Of a DNA stretch of 25,980 bases, positions 7,073 to 15,800 are shown in pieces. The notes below the pieces were generated by a model that saw only the letters and a list, made by a program, of their open reading frames with translations, had not been told where the DNA came from and searched no databases. The stretch comes from Paenibacillus sp. oral taxon 786 str. D14 (lineage in GTDB: Bacteria; Bacillota; Bacilli; Paenibacillales; Paenibacillaceae): NCBI RefSeq assembly GCF_000159955.1, contig NZ_GG695980.1, positions 99,490-125,469 on the forward strand. Reading direction: 5' to 3'. Each line of letters opens with the position of its first letter. The stretch's first letter is position 1. Both the position numbers and the translations under genes were made by a program.

Positions 7073-7092
7073 AGATTGAAATTCGAAAAATG

Positions 7093-7460
7093 AATCTTCC
7101 GTGTGCTTACGCCTTTGGCGTAGAGCGCGATGATCTGATTCTCGATGCCTGTAACGTTCTTCTAATGCTTCTGCACGATAAGGGGTTCGAACTCGCTCAT
7201 CCGGTCTCGGAGAACGGAAATCTCCTGCTCGCCTTACTCGCTTACGATGCTTTCTTACTTTTGCCATTGCGGCTATTGGGCGTCATCTTGGCCTTAAGCT
7301 TATGCTTCTCGTAGCTTAAGTGTTCGTCATCACGGCCTTCAGCATTTCTTGGAGCGTCTCTGCGAACAGCTCTTTCAGAGGCATTCTGCCCATCCTCTGC
7401 AGTAGCCAGCTTATTCTCCTTGTTGAAAGCCCGTAATTGTTCCTTTGACCAAAGTCCCAT
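7093..7460 (-). pseudogene. IS256-family transposase remnant (N-terminal part)
   Basis: Conserved IS256/mutator transposase text is scattered over three frames of the minus strand. From the ATG complementary to 7458-7460 it reads MGLWSKEQLRAFNKENKLAT, then shifts frame to LKELFAETLQEML, then to DEHLSYEKHKLKAKMTPNSR and NGKSKK, then to RDRMSEFEPLIVQKH, a TAG stop, and NVTGIENQIIALYAKGVSTR. At least three frameshifts and one in-frame stop are visible, and only about the first third of the usual ~400-residue enzyme remains; the DDE domain is missing. It is an old, inactive fragment. The order of segments matches intact relatives, so the family call is firm. Confidence 0.75.
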
Positions 7461-7480
7461 GTGTTTTCCCAACCTTTGTA

Positions 7481-7558
7481 TTTCACTGGGATACCAGCCA
7501 TTCTCATTTCAATAGCCTTCATCTTAATCTCTTTTGGGTAGCTTACTCGGGGTGCCAA
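7481..7558 (-). pseudogene. IS3-family OrfA remnant (N-terminus)
   Basis: From a TTG complementary to 7556-7558 the minus strand encodes LAPRVSYPKEIKMKAIEMRM then AGIPVK, which resembles the opening helix-turn-helix of IS3-family OrfA proteins in Paenibacillaceae. GGAGGTG lies about 11 nt upstream. After IPVK the similarity stops and the sequence runs into the IS256 fragment, perhaps with a lost base. It is a remnant of about 26 codons that points to nested IS insertion and decay at this site. Confidence 0.5.
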
Positions 7559-7659
7559 CGAAAAAAAAACACCTCCAAGGTTGTCTCTCATATCATACGA
7601 CATGGTTGCATTCTCTTGAAGGTATTCTCCTTAATCAATCAGTCTTTTCTAATAAATTC
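7559..7659. other. Spacer downstream of the restriction gene
   Basis: No gene, clear terminator or RNA was seen in this 101-nt stretch. It contains the presumed upstream flank of the IS3 remnant, including a run of nine A at about 7561-7569. Confidence 0.3.
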
Positions 7660-9954
7660 CTAATCTGATATACATATATTTACTGCTTCTCTTATTGTTG
7701 AGCATGTGATTGGCGAGATTCGCCCTTGTTTAAGCTGCCAAACGGTATAGCCATTTTGGTCTATTACTTGCCCATGAACATTATATTTTTTCTCACTTAT
7801 TAGCTTAATGACTAAATCCTTACCATCACATGCCTTCTCAAGATAGAATAGCTTCCTTACACTGTCGGTATGAATTAAATGGTTTCCTTTGGTATCAAGG
7901 GCATAAACTGTTTCATCTGTCCAAACTATAAAGTCAGGATTGAAGGTATCAGTGCCTTTTCCATCCAATAACTTAATTTTCAGGACGCCATTCTTAGGAT
8001 TCCTCATCCAAACTAAACCTGTTTTATCAAGTTCCATTGCAAAATCCAATTCAAAGTCGTTGAAATCACTATACCTTACATGTACAGAATTTTTAAATTC
8101 TATACTTTCATCATTTATGATAACTTCCCCTACCGGAACTGTATCAATTGGATTTTGCATGATGATTGAGTTCTGCCTATAGATTTCCGCAATCTTGGCT
8201 GCTTCGTCCTTAACATAAGATGCTGCATTGCTGTTGTACTCAACAAGTGCGTCAAATTTAGGTGAGGATATATCACATATAGTTATGGCATTCTTGGCTA
8301 ATTTATCAAGCTCTCTTTTGAAAATCCATCTTACAGTAACTTTGTTGCTATGTGCTGTTACTGTTGTAACCTCTCGTCCATCCTCATTGGATCCAATGTC
8401 TGTTATGAATTTAATAGTACTGCCTTCGCCAATAGTATTCATATCATCTTTTGAATAGTCTATCATCTTATCAACGACATTCTTAATCTCTGCCATAGCC
8501 CTATCAGATACAATAGCAATGTCCGGTACATCAACTTCATATCTTGGTTCTACAGTAGGTCTTATCTTATTTTTACCGCTGCCAATGTGATAAGATAATG
8601 AAATTTCGGGTATATCAATAGATAATGTTTTTCTGACTTCCTCTAGTATTGATTTAAAAACGTCCTTCTCATCAGTTTTTATGTAGAAACTCGCCATATT
8701 CAACCTATCATCGGGATAATGTGTGGCATTTGGCTGCCTTAAAACCCTACCAATGACCTGAGTTACTTGAGTACTTGACCCCATATCTTTATCAATGTAT
8801 GCGAAATAGCAGGCAGGATCATCCCAACCTTCTTGAAGAGATTGGTTGAATATTATGTGCCTATAATTCCCTTTTGTGAACTCTTCATAATCGTTGTCGC
8901 CACCACTAAACAAATTAAAGTTATCAGGCTTAGGAAATCTCTTATCGAATTTTAAATTACAGTATACTGCAATTTCTTCCGGAGGAACACCTTGCGCAAC
9001 AAGGTGTTTCCATATCTTAATTGGTCTTGCTCGTCTCTGATCGAAGGGCACTAAATGATTATCAACCTCAGATGTAGCAAGCAACATGTTCGTGTCACTC
9101 ACATATATAGCCTTTGGTAAGAACCTACAATCATACTTTTTAGTTGCTTCTTCAGTTTCCTTCATGTCCTCTAAAAGGTTATTGATTGCTAATTCCATAG
9201 GTGTTAAATAACCACCTAGAGATATATGCTTTTTAATAAGCCCACTATCAACAACTTCCTTATTGCTCACAGCAACAACCAGATCCTTATCCTTCATGCC
9301 CTTTTCATTTTTCAAACGAGCAATATACCACTCTAAAGCTTTCGGTACTTTAGTGGTGGCACTTGCTGCAATTAAGGCAGTTGGTGATAGGTCAAGTAGT
9401 ATTTGAGTTTGTTGGTCTGATAAGTTATGACCTTCATCATAAACTATTATTAAATCTCTTTTCACTCCTGCGAATGATTGTCTCTTTTTGAGCATATCCC
9501 ATAAAGAACTGTCGGCATTATCGAAACCTGTTTGAAAAACTCGCCTGTCGCCTTCTTCTTTATCCTTCTGGTTTATCTTACCTACAGTAGCTATTAAGAT
9601 TAGTCCTTTCTTATCATCCTGTAAGTCTCTTTCCTTACAATCCAGCAATGGTTTAACGTCATAATTAGGAATATTCTCCGCATACTTACCAGTAGATAGG
9701 TTCTCTAAGGTTTGACTTACAACAACTTTTCCTTTTGATAGCCATAACACTATAGGTTGTGTGTTCAAGTATACCCGAATCTGCTCAATACAGTCCGCAA
9801 GAATAAGTGTTTTGCCCGAACCAGTTATTGATGATAGGTTTTGATAAAAAGGTATTATCTCATCTTTTGTCCTCATTAAGGGGTCTTTTAAATAATCAGC
9901 AAGTCTAGTCGCAATCATCTCCGATGCATTTATCTGGAATTTTATTAGCTCCAC
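7660..9954 (-). CDS. Type III restriction endonuclease, Res subunit
   Basis: This 764-residue SF2 helicase-nuclease has Walker A ITGSGKT at 43-49, a Walker B-type DEGH box at 173-176 (VYDEGHNLS), a motif VI-like QVTQVIGRVLRQ near 400, and a C-terminal PD-(D/E)xK nuclease with D674 (FNPDFIVW) and D687-x-K689 (ALDTKG). With the Mod subunit it forms the ATP-dependent type III complex, which cuts about 25 bp from one of two unmethylated, inversely oriented asymmetric sites. The start is the GTG complementary to 9952-9954, with GAGGAGG just upstream inside the end of mod; only 2 nt separate the genes, so they are translationally coupled. It is shorter than EcoP15I-type Res (about 970) but no motif is missing, so it appears intact. 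Confidence 0.88.
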   Translation of the reverse strand: MELIKFQINASEMIATRLADYLKDPLMRTKDEIIPFYQNLSSITGSGKTLILADCIEQIRVYLNTQPIVLWLSKGKVVVSQTLENLSTGKYAENIPNYDVKPLLDCKERDLQDDKKGLILIATVGKINQKDKEEGDRRVFQTGFDNADSSLWDMLKKRQSFAGVKRDLIIVYDEGHNLSDQQTQILLDLSPTALIAASATTKVPKALEWYIARLKNEKGMKDKDLVVAVSNKEVVDSGLIKKHISLGGYLTPMELAINNLLEDMKETEEATKKYDCRFLPKAIYVSDTNMLLATSEVDNHLVPFDQRRARPIKIWKHLVAQGVPPEEIAVYCNLKFDKRFPKPDNFNLFSGGDNDYEEFTKGNYRHIIFNQSLQEGWDDPACYFAYIDKDMGSSTQVTQVIGRVLRQPNATHYPDDRLNMASFYIKTDEKDVFKSILEEVRKTLSIDIPEISLSYHIGSGKNKIRPTVEPRYEVDVPDIAIVSDRAMAEIKNVVDKMIDYSKDDMNTIGEGSTIKFITDIGSNEDGREVTTVTAHSNKVTVRWIFKRELDKLAKNAITICDISSPKFDALVEYNSNAASYVKDEAAKIAEIYRQNSIIMQNPIDTVPVGEVIINDESIEFKNSVHVRYSDFNDFELDFAMELDKTGLVWMRNPKNGVLKIKLLDGKGTDTFNPDFIVWTDETVYALDTKGNHLIHTDSVRKLFYLEKACDGKDLVIKLISEKKYNVHGQVIDQNGYTVWQLKQGRISPITCSTIREAVNICISD

Positions 9955-9956
9955 TG

Positions 9957-11948
9957 TTAGTCCTCCTCATTATTATATCTATCACTATTTTCATTGAGGC
10001 CTAAGTGCATAAGTACTTTATCAGGTATTTGATAAAATCTTACTTTAGGTGTCTGATATACTTGGAATCTTGCGTACACATGGAATGGCGTATTGACACC
10101 TTCTTTTTTCGCCTCCGCTAATAGCTCCATATAGGTACTTTGGTTTAATTCACCAACTGAGTCTTTTCCGTTCCAAATAATGAAGAAGCCTTCATTCAGG
10201 ATGTTTTTACCAACTAAATACTTGTAATCCTTATTTATTTTCTCAATAACACTAGTAGCCTTCCTATTGTCATCTTCCCAGTGTGACGTTGTGATGACAT
10301 CGATGAGTTCTTCACGTTTCATTTCAAGAATCGCTTTAGCATCAACCTTTTTATCAAGAACCCAATATTCAAATCCACCAGCTAATCCATCTTCCAGTTT
10401 TTCAACTGTTCCGTCTTTATTGACTCTTTCACCAGTAATAGCTCTTTTGATACGCTCTCTAGTTAGTGTACTTGCATATCTATCTTCTTCTTCACCTTTT
10501 TCAATAAGTATAAACCTTCTTTTAGTACCAGCTATCTCGTTGAGTTCCAGAATAGCATGCCCAGTTGTTCCGGACCCTGCAAAAGGGTCAAGTACAATAC
10601 CATCTGCTGGACACCAAAGATGTATTATCTTTTTTATCAATTTTAGAGGTTTTACGGTTTCAAAATTATGACCCTTACCAAGGATTGCATCTAATTCGTT
10701 AATACCTGCCTGGCTATGTCCCGACTCTTCATGATCCCATGACTGTGACTCTAATACAAATGGCTCATCATAATCCTCATCAGCCCAATAGGTCATGGGT
10801 ACCTTTCCCTTCTTAACAAAAGTCAAATGTCTCTTCAATGAAGGTCGTCCGTAACCATCTGTCCCAAAGTAAAGTGTAGGCCAAACCATATTATTAAGAA
10901 CATTTTCTGCCTTTTTTCGTGATTTAACAATAGAGGGATGATTAAAAACATCCTCTGACTCCACAACTGGAAAGTCATTCAAGTCTATATCTTTAGGTAT
11001 TATTGGTAAAGCCGCTTTATTTATTACAAGAGCCTTAGCGCGTCCATCATTAATATCTTTTTCAACATAATCTGACCCCCATGCCTTTAACCATTCTTTC
11101 ATTTTCTTTTTAGGATTTAACCATGCTCTTTTTCCCGGATAGTGAATTGCACCTGTAAATGGTGACTGAATTCCATATCTATCTTTTTCTGTAGGAGTAG
11201 CTACGGTTGCGTCACCATTCTTCTTCCACACACCCAATGGGTCACTATCAGGGTTCCAATACCTTGAATCCATATTTTGTTCACGCGGCATTAGATTAGT
11301 TTTGGCTGTAGCTTTATCTTTCGCATAAACTAAAACATATTCAGTCGCAGTTGATACGTGCTTACTATCGTTCTTAGGTGAGTATGACTTCTGCCAATTT
11401 ATAATGCCTATTCTGTTTTCTTCTCCAAAAACTTCATTAAGTAACATGCCAAGATGGAAAAATTCACGCTCATCGATACAAATAGCTAAAACCCCATTTG
11501 GCTTTAGCATCGCTTTCATCATTTGAAGTCTTGGCAACATAAACTTCATCCATTTTGTATGCCGTGACCCATCTTCTAATGTTACGAGTTCTCCCAAATC
11601 CGGGTCATTGGGGTCTGTATCCCATTTATCATTATATCTAAAGTCTTTTCCAGTATTATAAGGCGGGTCTGTAACGATTAAATCTATTTGACCTTTGTAT
11701 TTATAGAGGGTTACCATAGCTTGAAGGTTTTCACCGTCTATGATAATGTTGTTTCCTTCAATGCTGTTATCATTAAAGCTAAGCTCTTTATTGACTTTAA
11801 CTATACGAGGCATTACCTTACGCTCAATTACTTGTGCTGTGCGTTTTCCGTTAAACGATAATGTTATGCCACCGCTAATCATTTTCTTAGCAAAGTCGAG
11901 AAGTTCTTCCTTGCTCATCATCTCTAAGCTATTTAAATTAGTATCCAT
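9957..11948 (-). CDS. Type III DNA methyltransferase, Mod subunit
   Basis: This 663-residue beta-class adenine methyltransferase has DPPY catalytic motif IV at residues 94-97 (VTDPPYNTGKDF) and the AdoMet-binding motif I at 454-460 (DPFAGSGTTGHA), giving the IV-before-I order of the beta class. The long segment between them is the target recognition region, with SGHSQAGINELDAILG preceding motif X (ETVKPLKLI). Mod methylates adenine on one strand of a short asymmetric site and gives Res its specificity. The ATG at 11948 has GGAGAT 9 nt upstream. It sits 21 nt after the XRE gene and directly before res in one operon. The recognition sequence cannot be read from the protein by eye. No simple-repeat tract of the kind that makes some Mod genes phase-variable was seen. 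Confidence 0.9.
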   Translation of the reverse strand: MDTNLNSLEMMSKEELLDFAKKMISGGITLSFNGKRTAQVIERKVMPRIVKVNKELSFNDNSIEGNNIIIDGENLQAMVTLYKYKGQIDLIVTDPPYNTGKDFRYNDKWDTDPNDPDLGELVTLEDGSRHTKWMKFMLPRLQMMKAMLKPNGVLAICIDEREFFHLGMLLNEVFGEENRIGIINWQKSYSPKNDSKHVSTATEYVLVYAKDKATAKTNLMPREQNMDSRYWNPDSDPLGVWKKNGDATVATPTEKDRYGIQSPFTGAIHYPGKRAWLNPKKKMKEWLKAWGSDYVEKDINDGRAKALVINKAALPIIPKDIDLNDFPVVESEDVFNHPSIVKSRKKAENVLNNMVWPTLYFGTDGYGRPSLKRHLTFVKKGKVPMTYWADEDYDEPFVLESQSWDHEESGHSQAGINELDAILGKGHNFETVKPLKLIKKIIHLWCPADGIVLDPFAGSGTTGHAILELNEIAGTKRRFILIEKGEEEDRYASTLTRERIKRAITGERVNKDGTVEKLEDGLAGGFEYWVLDKKVDAKAILEMKREELIDVITTSHWEDDNRKATSVIEKINKDYKYLVGKNILNEGFFIIWNGKDSVGELNQSTYMELLAEAKKEGVNTPFHVYARFQVYQTPKVRFYQIPDKVLMHLGLNENSDRYNNEED

Positions 11949-11969
11949 TGTATAATATCTCCATTCTAT

Positions 11970-12173
11970 CTAATCTTCAACATAATCTACGATATCACCA
12001 ATGTTGCAGCCCAATTCCTTGCAAATCTTCTCAAGTACTTCCATGCTTACCCTTTTATTTCTTGTTAACTTAGAAAGGGTGGACGGTCCAATACCTGTTT
12101 GATCTCTTAAAGCTACTTTGTTCATGTTCTTATCTATTAGTAACTTCCATAATTTGTTGTAACTTAGTGCCAT
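11970..12173 (-). CDS. Small XRE-family regulator of the type III RM operon
   Basis: This 67-residue protein is made almost entirely of one Cro/C1-type HTH: the helices surround MNKVALRDQTGIGPSTLSKL and RVSMEVLEKICKELGCNIGD. The ATG complementary to 12171-12173 is chosen because GGGGGGAG lies about 5 nt before it; an upstream in-frame start would add only six residues (MCGGSL). As the first gene before mod and res it probably times or limits expression of the operon, like the C proteins of other RM systems. This role is inferred from position. The DNA upstream has a long inverted repeat (12247-12284) that could be its operator. Confidence 0.8.
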   Translation of the reverse strand: MALSYNKLWKLLIDKNMNKVALRDQTGIGPSTLSKLTRNKRVSMEVLEKICKELGCNIGDIVDYVED

Positions 12174-12246
12174 TAAACTCCCCCCACACAATACAAATTC
12201 ACCTTACCATAGGAGTGGCGTAAACTCAAATAATAGATACAATAAT

Positions 12247-12284
12247 TAGTATTAAAGGTACTACTCCTAATACCTTTCGTACTA
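12247..12284. repeat. Long interrupted inverted repeat upstream of the XRE gene
   Basis: TAGTA-tt-AAAGGTA (12247-12260) faces TACCTTT-cg-TACTA (12271-12284). Twelve of 14 positions pair, around a 10-nt centre (ctactcctaa). It lies just upstream of the candidate RM promoter and is a likely operator or a leader hairpin. Confidence 0.5.
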
Positions 12285-12371
12285 TTTATACGCTTCCTGA
12301 ACAAACTGTAAATCTTGTATAGTTTTAAAGCATTCTTTTTGAGAACCCAGCAAAACTCAACCCAAAATCTA

Positions 12372-12402
12372 AAAAAAATAAAACCCACGTAGGTATGGGT
12401 TT
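12372..12402 (-). terminator. Leftward terminator between the surface-protein side and the RM operon
   Basis: AAACCCA (12381-12387) and TGGGTTT (12396-12402) form a stem followed on the minus strand by TATTTTTTTT. It would stop read-through transcription from the 12802-17760 gene reaching the RM operon. Confidence 0.55.
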
Positions 12403-12476
12403 GTTATATAATAAAAAGAAGACGAAAAAGATGGAATCGTTGCTACGTTTTACCAAATAAATGACAACATCTTTCC

Positions 12477-12737
12477 ATGCCGAACTATACAAACTTTACC
12501 CGGTGGAATGATTTATGTTTGGAGGTGAATTCAATATATAGGTATATAGATAATGCTGTCAAATCCAATTGCGAAATTATACTGACCTTAAAAGATCAAT
12601 CCAAGATTGCGGGTTTACCAAGCTGGGGAAAGGATCGCAGTAGGGTAAAAATAAAATCGCCGGATAAGGTGGTTTGGATACCATTGAATGAAATTATACA
12701 CGTAACAACAATCCTAGGTTTTAATAAGCATACATAA
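12477..12737 (+). CDS. Small orphan protein, weak resemblance to YolD-like folds
   Basis: This is an 86-residue ORF, or 70 residues if the GTG at 12525 is used. The C-terminal half (EIILTLKDQSKIAG, then RVKIKSPDKVVWIPLNEIIH) has the strand pattern of small Sm/SH3-like or YolD-type proteins that end in WIPxxDI. No clear SD precedes the first ATG; GGAGG at 12521-12525 overlaps the alternative GTG. It is the only rightward gene in this gap, and the hairpin at 12744-12787 follows it at once. I do not recognise a function. It may be the right edge of the accessory segment. Confidence 0.45.
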   Translation: MPNYTNFTRWNDLCLEVNSIYRYIDNAVKSNCEIILTLKDQSKIAGLPSWGKDRSRVKIKSPDKVVWIPLNEIIHVTTILGFNKHT

Positions 12738-12787
12738 CAGAAAAAGGCACTTATCAAATTCTATATGAATCATTTGATAAGTGCCTT
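12737..12787 (-). terminator. Strong terminator of the SLH protein operon
   Basis: AAGGCACTTATCAAAT (12744-12759) and ATTTGATAAGTGCCTT (12772-12787) form a perfect 16-bp stem. On the minus strand it is followed by TTTCTG after AAGGCACTT...GTGCCTT, giving a T run of five. It closes the Tad operon 15 nt after the stop codon at 12802 and may also stop the convergent gene at 12477-12737. Confidence 0.85.
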
Positions 12788-12801
12788 GTTGCATAATTTT
12801 A

Positions 12802-15800
12802 TTAATTGATAAGTCCCAAGGACCGATAAATTAAAGCAGCACACTCAGCCCGTGTCATGTCACGTTTTGGCTTAAATGTCTGATCTGGATAACCGGTGAT
12901 AACTCGCTCAGTAGTCAGAGCAGCTACCTCCGGTTTCGCCCACCAAGCAATTAGACCAGCGTCTTTATAATTGGCTTGGGCTGCAGGTACATTACCTTGA
13001 TATGCCGCATTAGCGATCATCTTAGCCGCTTGCTCCCGTGTGATTGGGTCAAATGGACGGAACTCCTTCGCGCTGAACCCTTTGGCGACGCCATTTAACA
13101 CAGCGGCGGATAGTTCTGGCGCATACCACGCCGTCCGTTGTACGTCCATAAAGGTAAGGGCTGCATCAGATGCTTCTTGTAACTCCATAGCCCGCACGAG
13201 CATTGATGCAAACTCCACACGAGTCACTTGGCGGTCCGGTTCAAATTTGGAATCAGACACGCCTTTGACGATACCCATGGCGTAAAGTGCAAGAATTTCT
13301 TCCTTAGCAAAGCTGCGGTCAATGTCCTCAAACCCAGCCTGATCCGTATGAGTTTGAGGCTCAGCCGTATGCGGATGCGCAGTTTCTTGCTCGTCTACAG
13401 GAGGTTTCGGTTGCAACAAATTGCTTCCACCATATGATGGAAGTGACAGCGTCTTACCAGTTGCTGATTTTGGTTTGGTTTTATCTCCAGCGCTGTTCTC
13501 TGTCCAGACAGTAAACGTATAGCCCTTATCCGATGACAAATTGCTCGCGGTGTATGACTTCTCTTTACCACGATGTACTTCCTTCCCATTCACTGCATAG
13601 ACAAAGATTTCATTCGTTAACTGACTATCTACTGTGACTGTCAGCGAAGATGTAGTCGGATTGCCAACAGACACCTCAAAGTTTGACGACGGCAGTGTCA
13701 CAAACGGCGGAACAGGAGTTGCTTGACCTTCTCCGACGTCGTTAATCGGGATGATCGACCAATTGTCATATTCTTTGGCACTCTCCAGTCCTCCGATCTC
13801 CTTGGCTGTCTCAGGGGCAGTAATGATGCCTACGACGTTACCAGCGTCGTCAACAATCTTGTACTGATCCGCTCCCTCAACCGGATCGATAACGATCACT
13901 ACAGAATGCTCGCCTCGGTCTCCAACAGTGATTGGTTGACTGGATTGAGGATCATTCGGATCGATGCCCCATTCACCCGGAAGAGTGCGTTGAGTGAAGC
14001 TGGATTTTTTACCTTCGCCAGTCTCATTCACGGCGGATACGTAAACAGTATGAGTGGAGCCAGGCTTCAGATTTTTGATAGTGTAACTAGTTTCTTTTGT
14101 TTCTCCAATAATCTCACCCTGCTCGTTGCGAACTACATACTTCGTTGCGCTAAGAATCTCGTCCCAAACCAAGGTAAACTGAGTGGCTTGAACATTGTCT
14201 ATCCGCACATCGGGGCTGGCCGGCAATGTTAATAATGTCTTAGCAGCAGCCTCACCATATCCCGATGCATTACCGGCCTGCACTTTCAACTGATAAGTTT
14301 CCCCAGCCCGTAAGTCGCTGAGCGAAATGTCAGTCCCAGATGTCTCAAAATACACGTCATCCGTTACTGTAACTTTGTATTTATCCGCTCCTGTTACTGG
14401 CTGCCAACTAAGCTTCGCCGTTGTATCGGAAATGTCTGTAATCAATAATTCACCCGGTTTGTCAGGCAAAGTGCGGACTGTTACTCTGTTGGCTACGCCA
14501 GTACCGCTCCGGTTTTCAGCGTAGACTTCAAATGTGTATTCAGTGCCTGAATTAAGAGAATCGATTTCAAATTGCTTTGTTTCAGGAGCCAATTCCTTTT
14601 CCTTCACTCCGTTCACCAGCACCACATATTTCTCAGCACCACGAACCGTATCAATTGAAAAGTTGACCACATCTTTACCAATCTCATCGACAGTAATCTT
14701 CGTCTTGCCCGGAAGCGTCAAAACCCCATTAAGATAAGCGATATCACCGAACCCAGATTCATTCTTAGCTGAAATCGAGTAATCATACTCTGTTCCGCTT
14801 TTCAGACCGGTGTCAGTAAAGGATAGATCAGACCCGCTATATCGACTTACTGCATCACGCAGCACTTCATACAGCGCTGCGGTTGGCGATGCCGTCCATG
14901 ACAACTCCACTTCTGTTTCTCTGATCTGAACGGATTGGAATTCGCCCGGAGCTGCTGGAAGAGATAAAAAGCCAAGTACACTACTCTGACCAGCGCCACT
15001 TGCATTATGAGCAGTTACAATTACAGTATACTGCTTGCCTCCCTCTAGTCCTGTTACTTGATGTGTTCCAGCGGTGTTAAGCTCCTCCTCATAAACAATA
15101 TCAGATCCCTCTTTGATAGTGAGTTGGTAGCTTACAGCAGACTCAACATCATCAAACGAGACATTGACCGTCCCACTGTTATTTGGCACAAATGATACCT
15201 TCAAACCATCAACAGGAGCCGGAAGAGTGAGCACTTCAAACTGTTCACTCCATTCACTTTCTCCTACGTGATTCACCGCCTTTATGCGGTATTGATAAAT
15301 CGATCCAGCAGCCAATCCTTCTTCCCTGATATGATCCGTTGGATGGTTCACTAACCATGAGCGTCCTGTTGTAATATTCTCAACTTTATACTGATATCCA
15401 TCCCCTAAAGAGTGGTTTGGCAGTGACCATCCGATCTCGGACCAGTTCTCACCAATAGAATTGAGTTTTAAAACAGGAATATCCGGGGACAGTTGAAGTT
15501 GGTATGGCCCCGCTGAGATCGTGGTCTCTTTCCCTGCAATATCCTGTGCTTTAGCGTGAATATACCACTGACCTTCATTGGTAAGTGTAATATTTTCAAT
15601 ATCTTTTGCCGTATCCCATGAAGACGGAGTTTGGTTAGATTGAGTCACTTTGTAGTATTTATTGCTCAATCCACTATCATCAAAATAATGAATAGTGACA
15701 GATACAGGATCGCTTGTCCAAGTTGCATCAGAAGGACTAAATGAGATTTTAGGTGCCGATAAATCCTCCGTCACTGTAATATGACGCTGAAATACATCCG

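Larger units (their letters stand above)
12174..12476. other. Intergenic region with RM promoter candidate and inverted repeat
   Basis: This 303-nt AT-rich stretch holds no convincing gene. On the minus strand TTGAGT (complement of 12224-12229) and TAAGGT (complement of 12201-12206) are 17 nt apart and may drive the XRE-mod-res operon. A TATAAT at 12407-12412 may serve the rightward gene at 12477, although no -35 was seen. Confidence 0.35.

Noticed and set aside
10267..10671. Rightward ORF of 134 codons inside mod
   Set aside because: It is antisense to conserved Mod motifs, Ser-rich low-complexity text with no SD.
12173..12388. Leftward ORF of 71 codons upstream of the XRE gene
   Set aside because: It overlaps the terminator and the inverted repeat of the intergenic region, has no SD, and its composition looks like translated AT-rich DNA.
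13723..14232. Rightward ORF of 169 codons inside the SLH/FN3 gene
   Set aside because: It lies fully antisense to a well-supported gene, has no SD and no recognisable domain; it is a codon-bias shadow.
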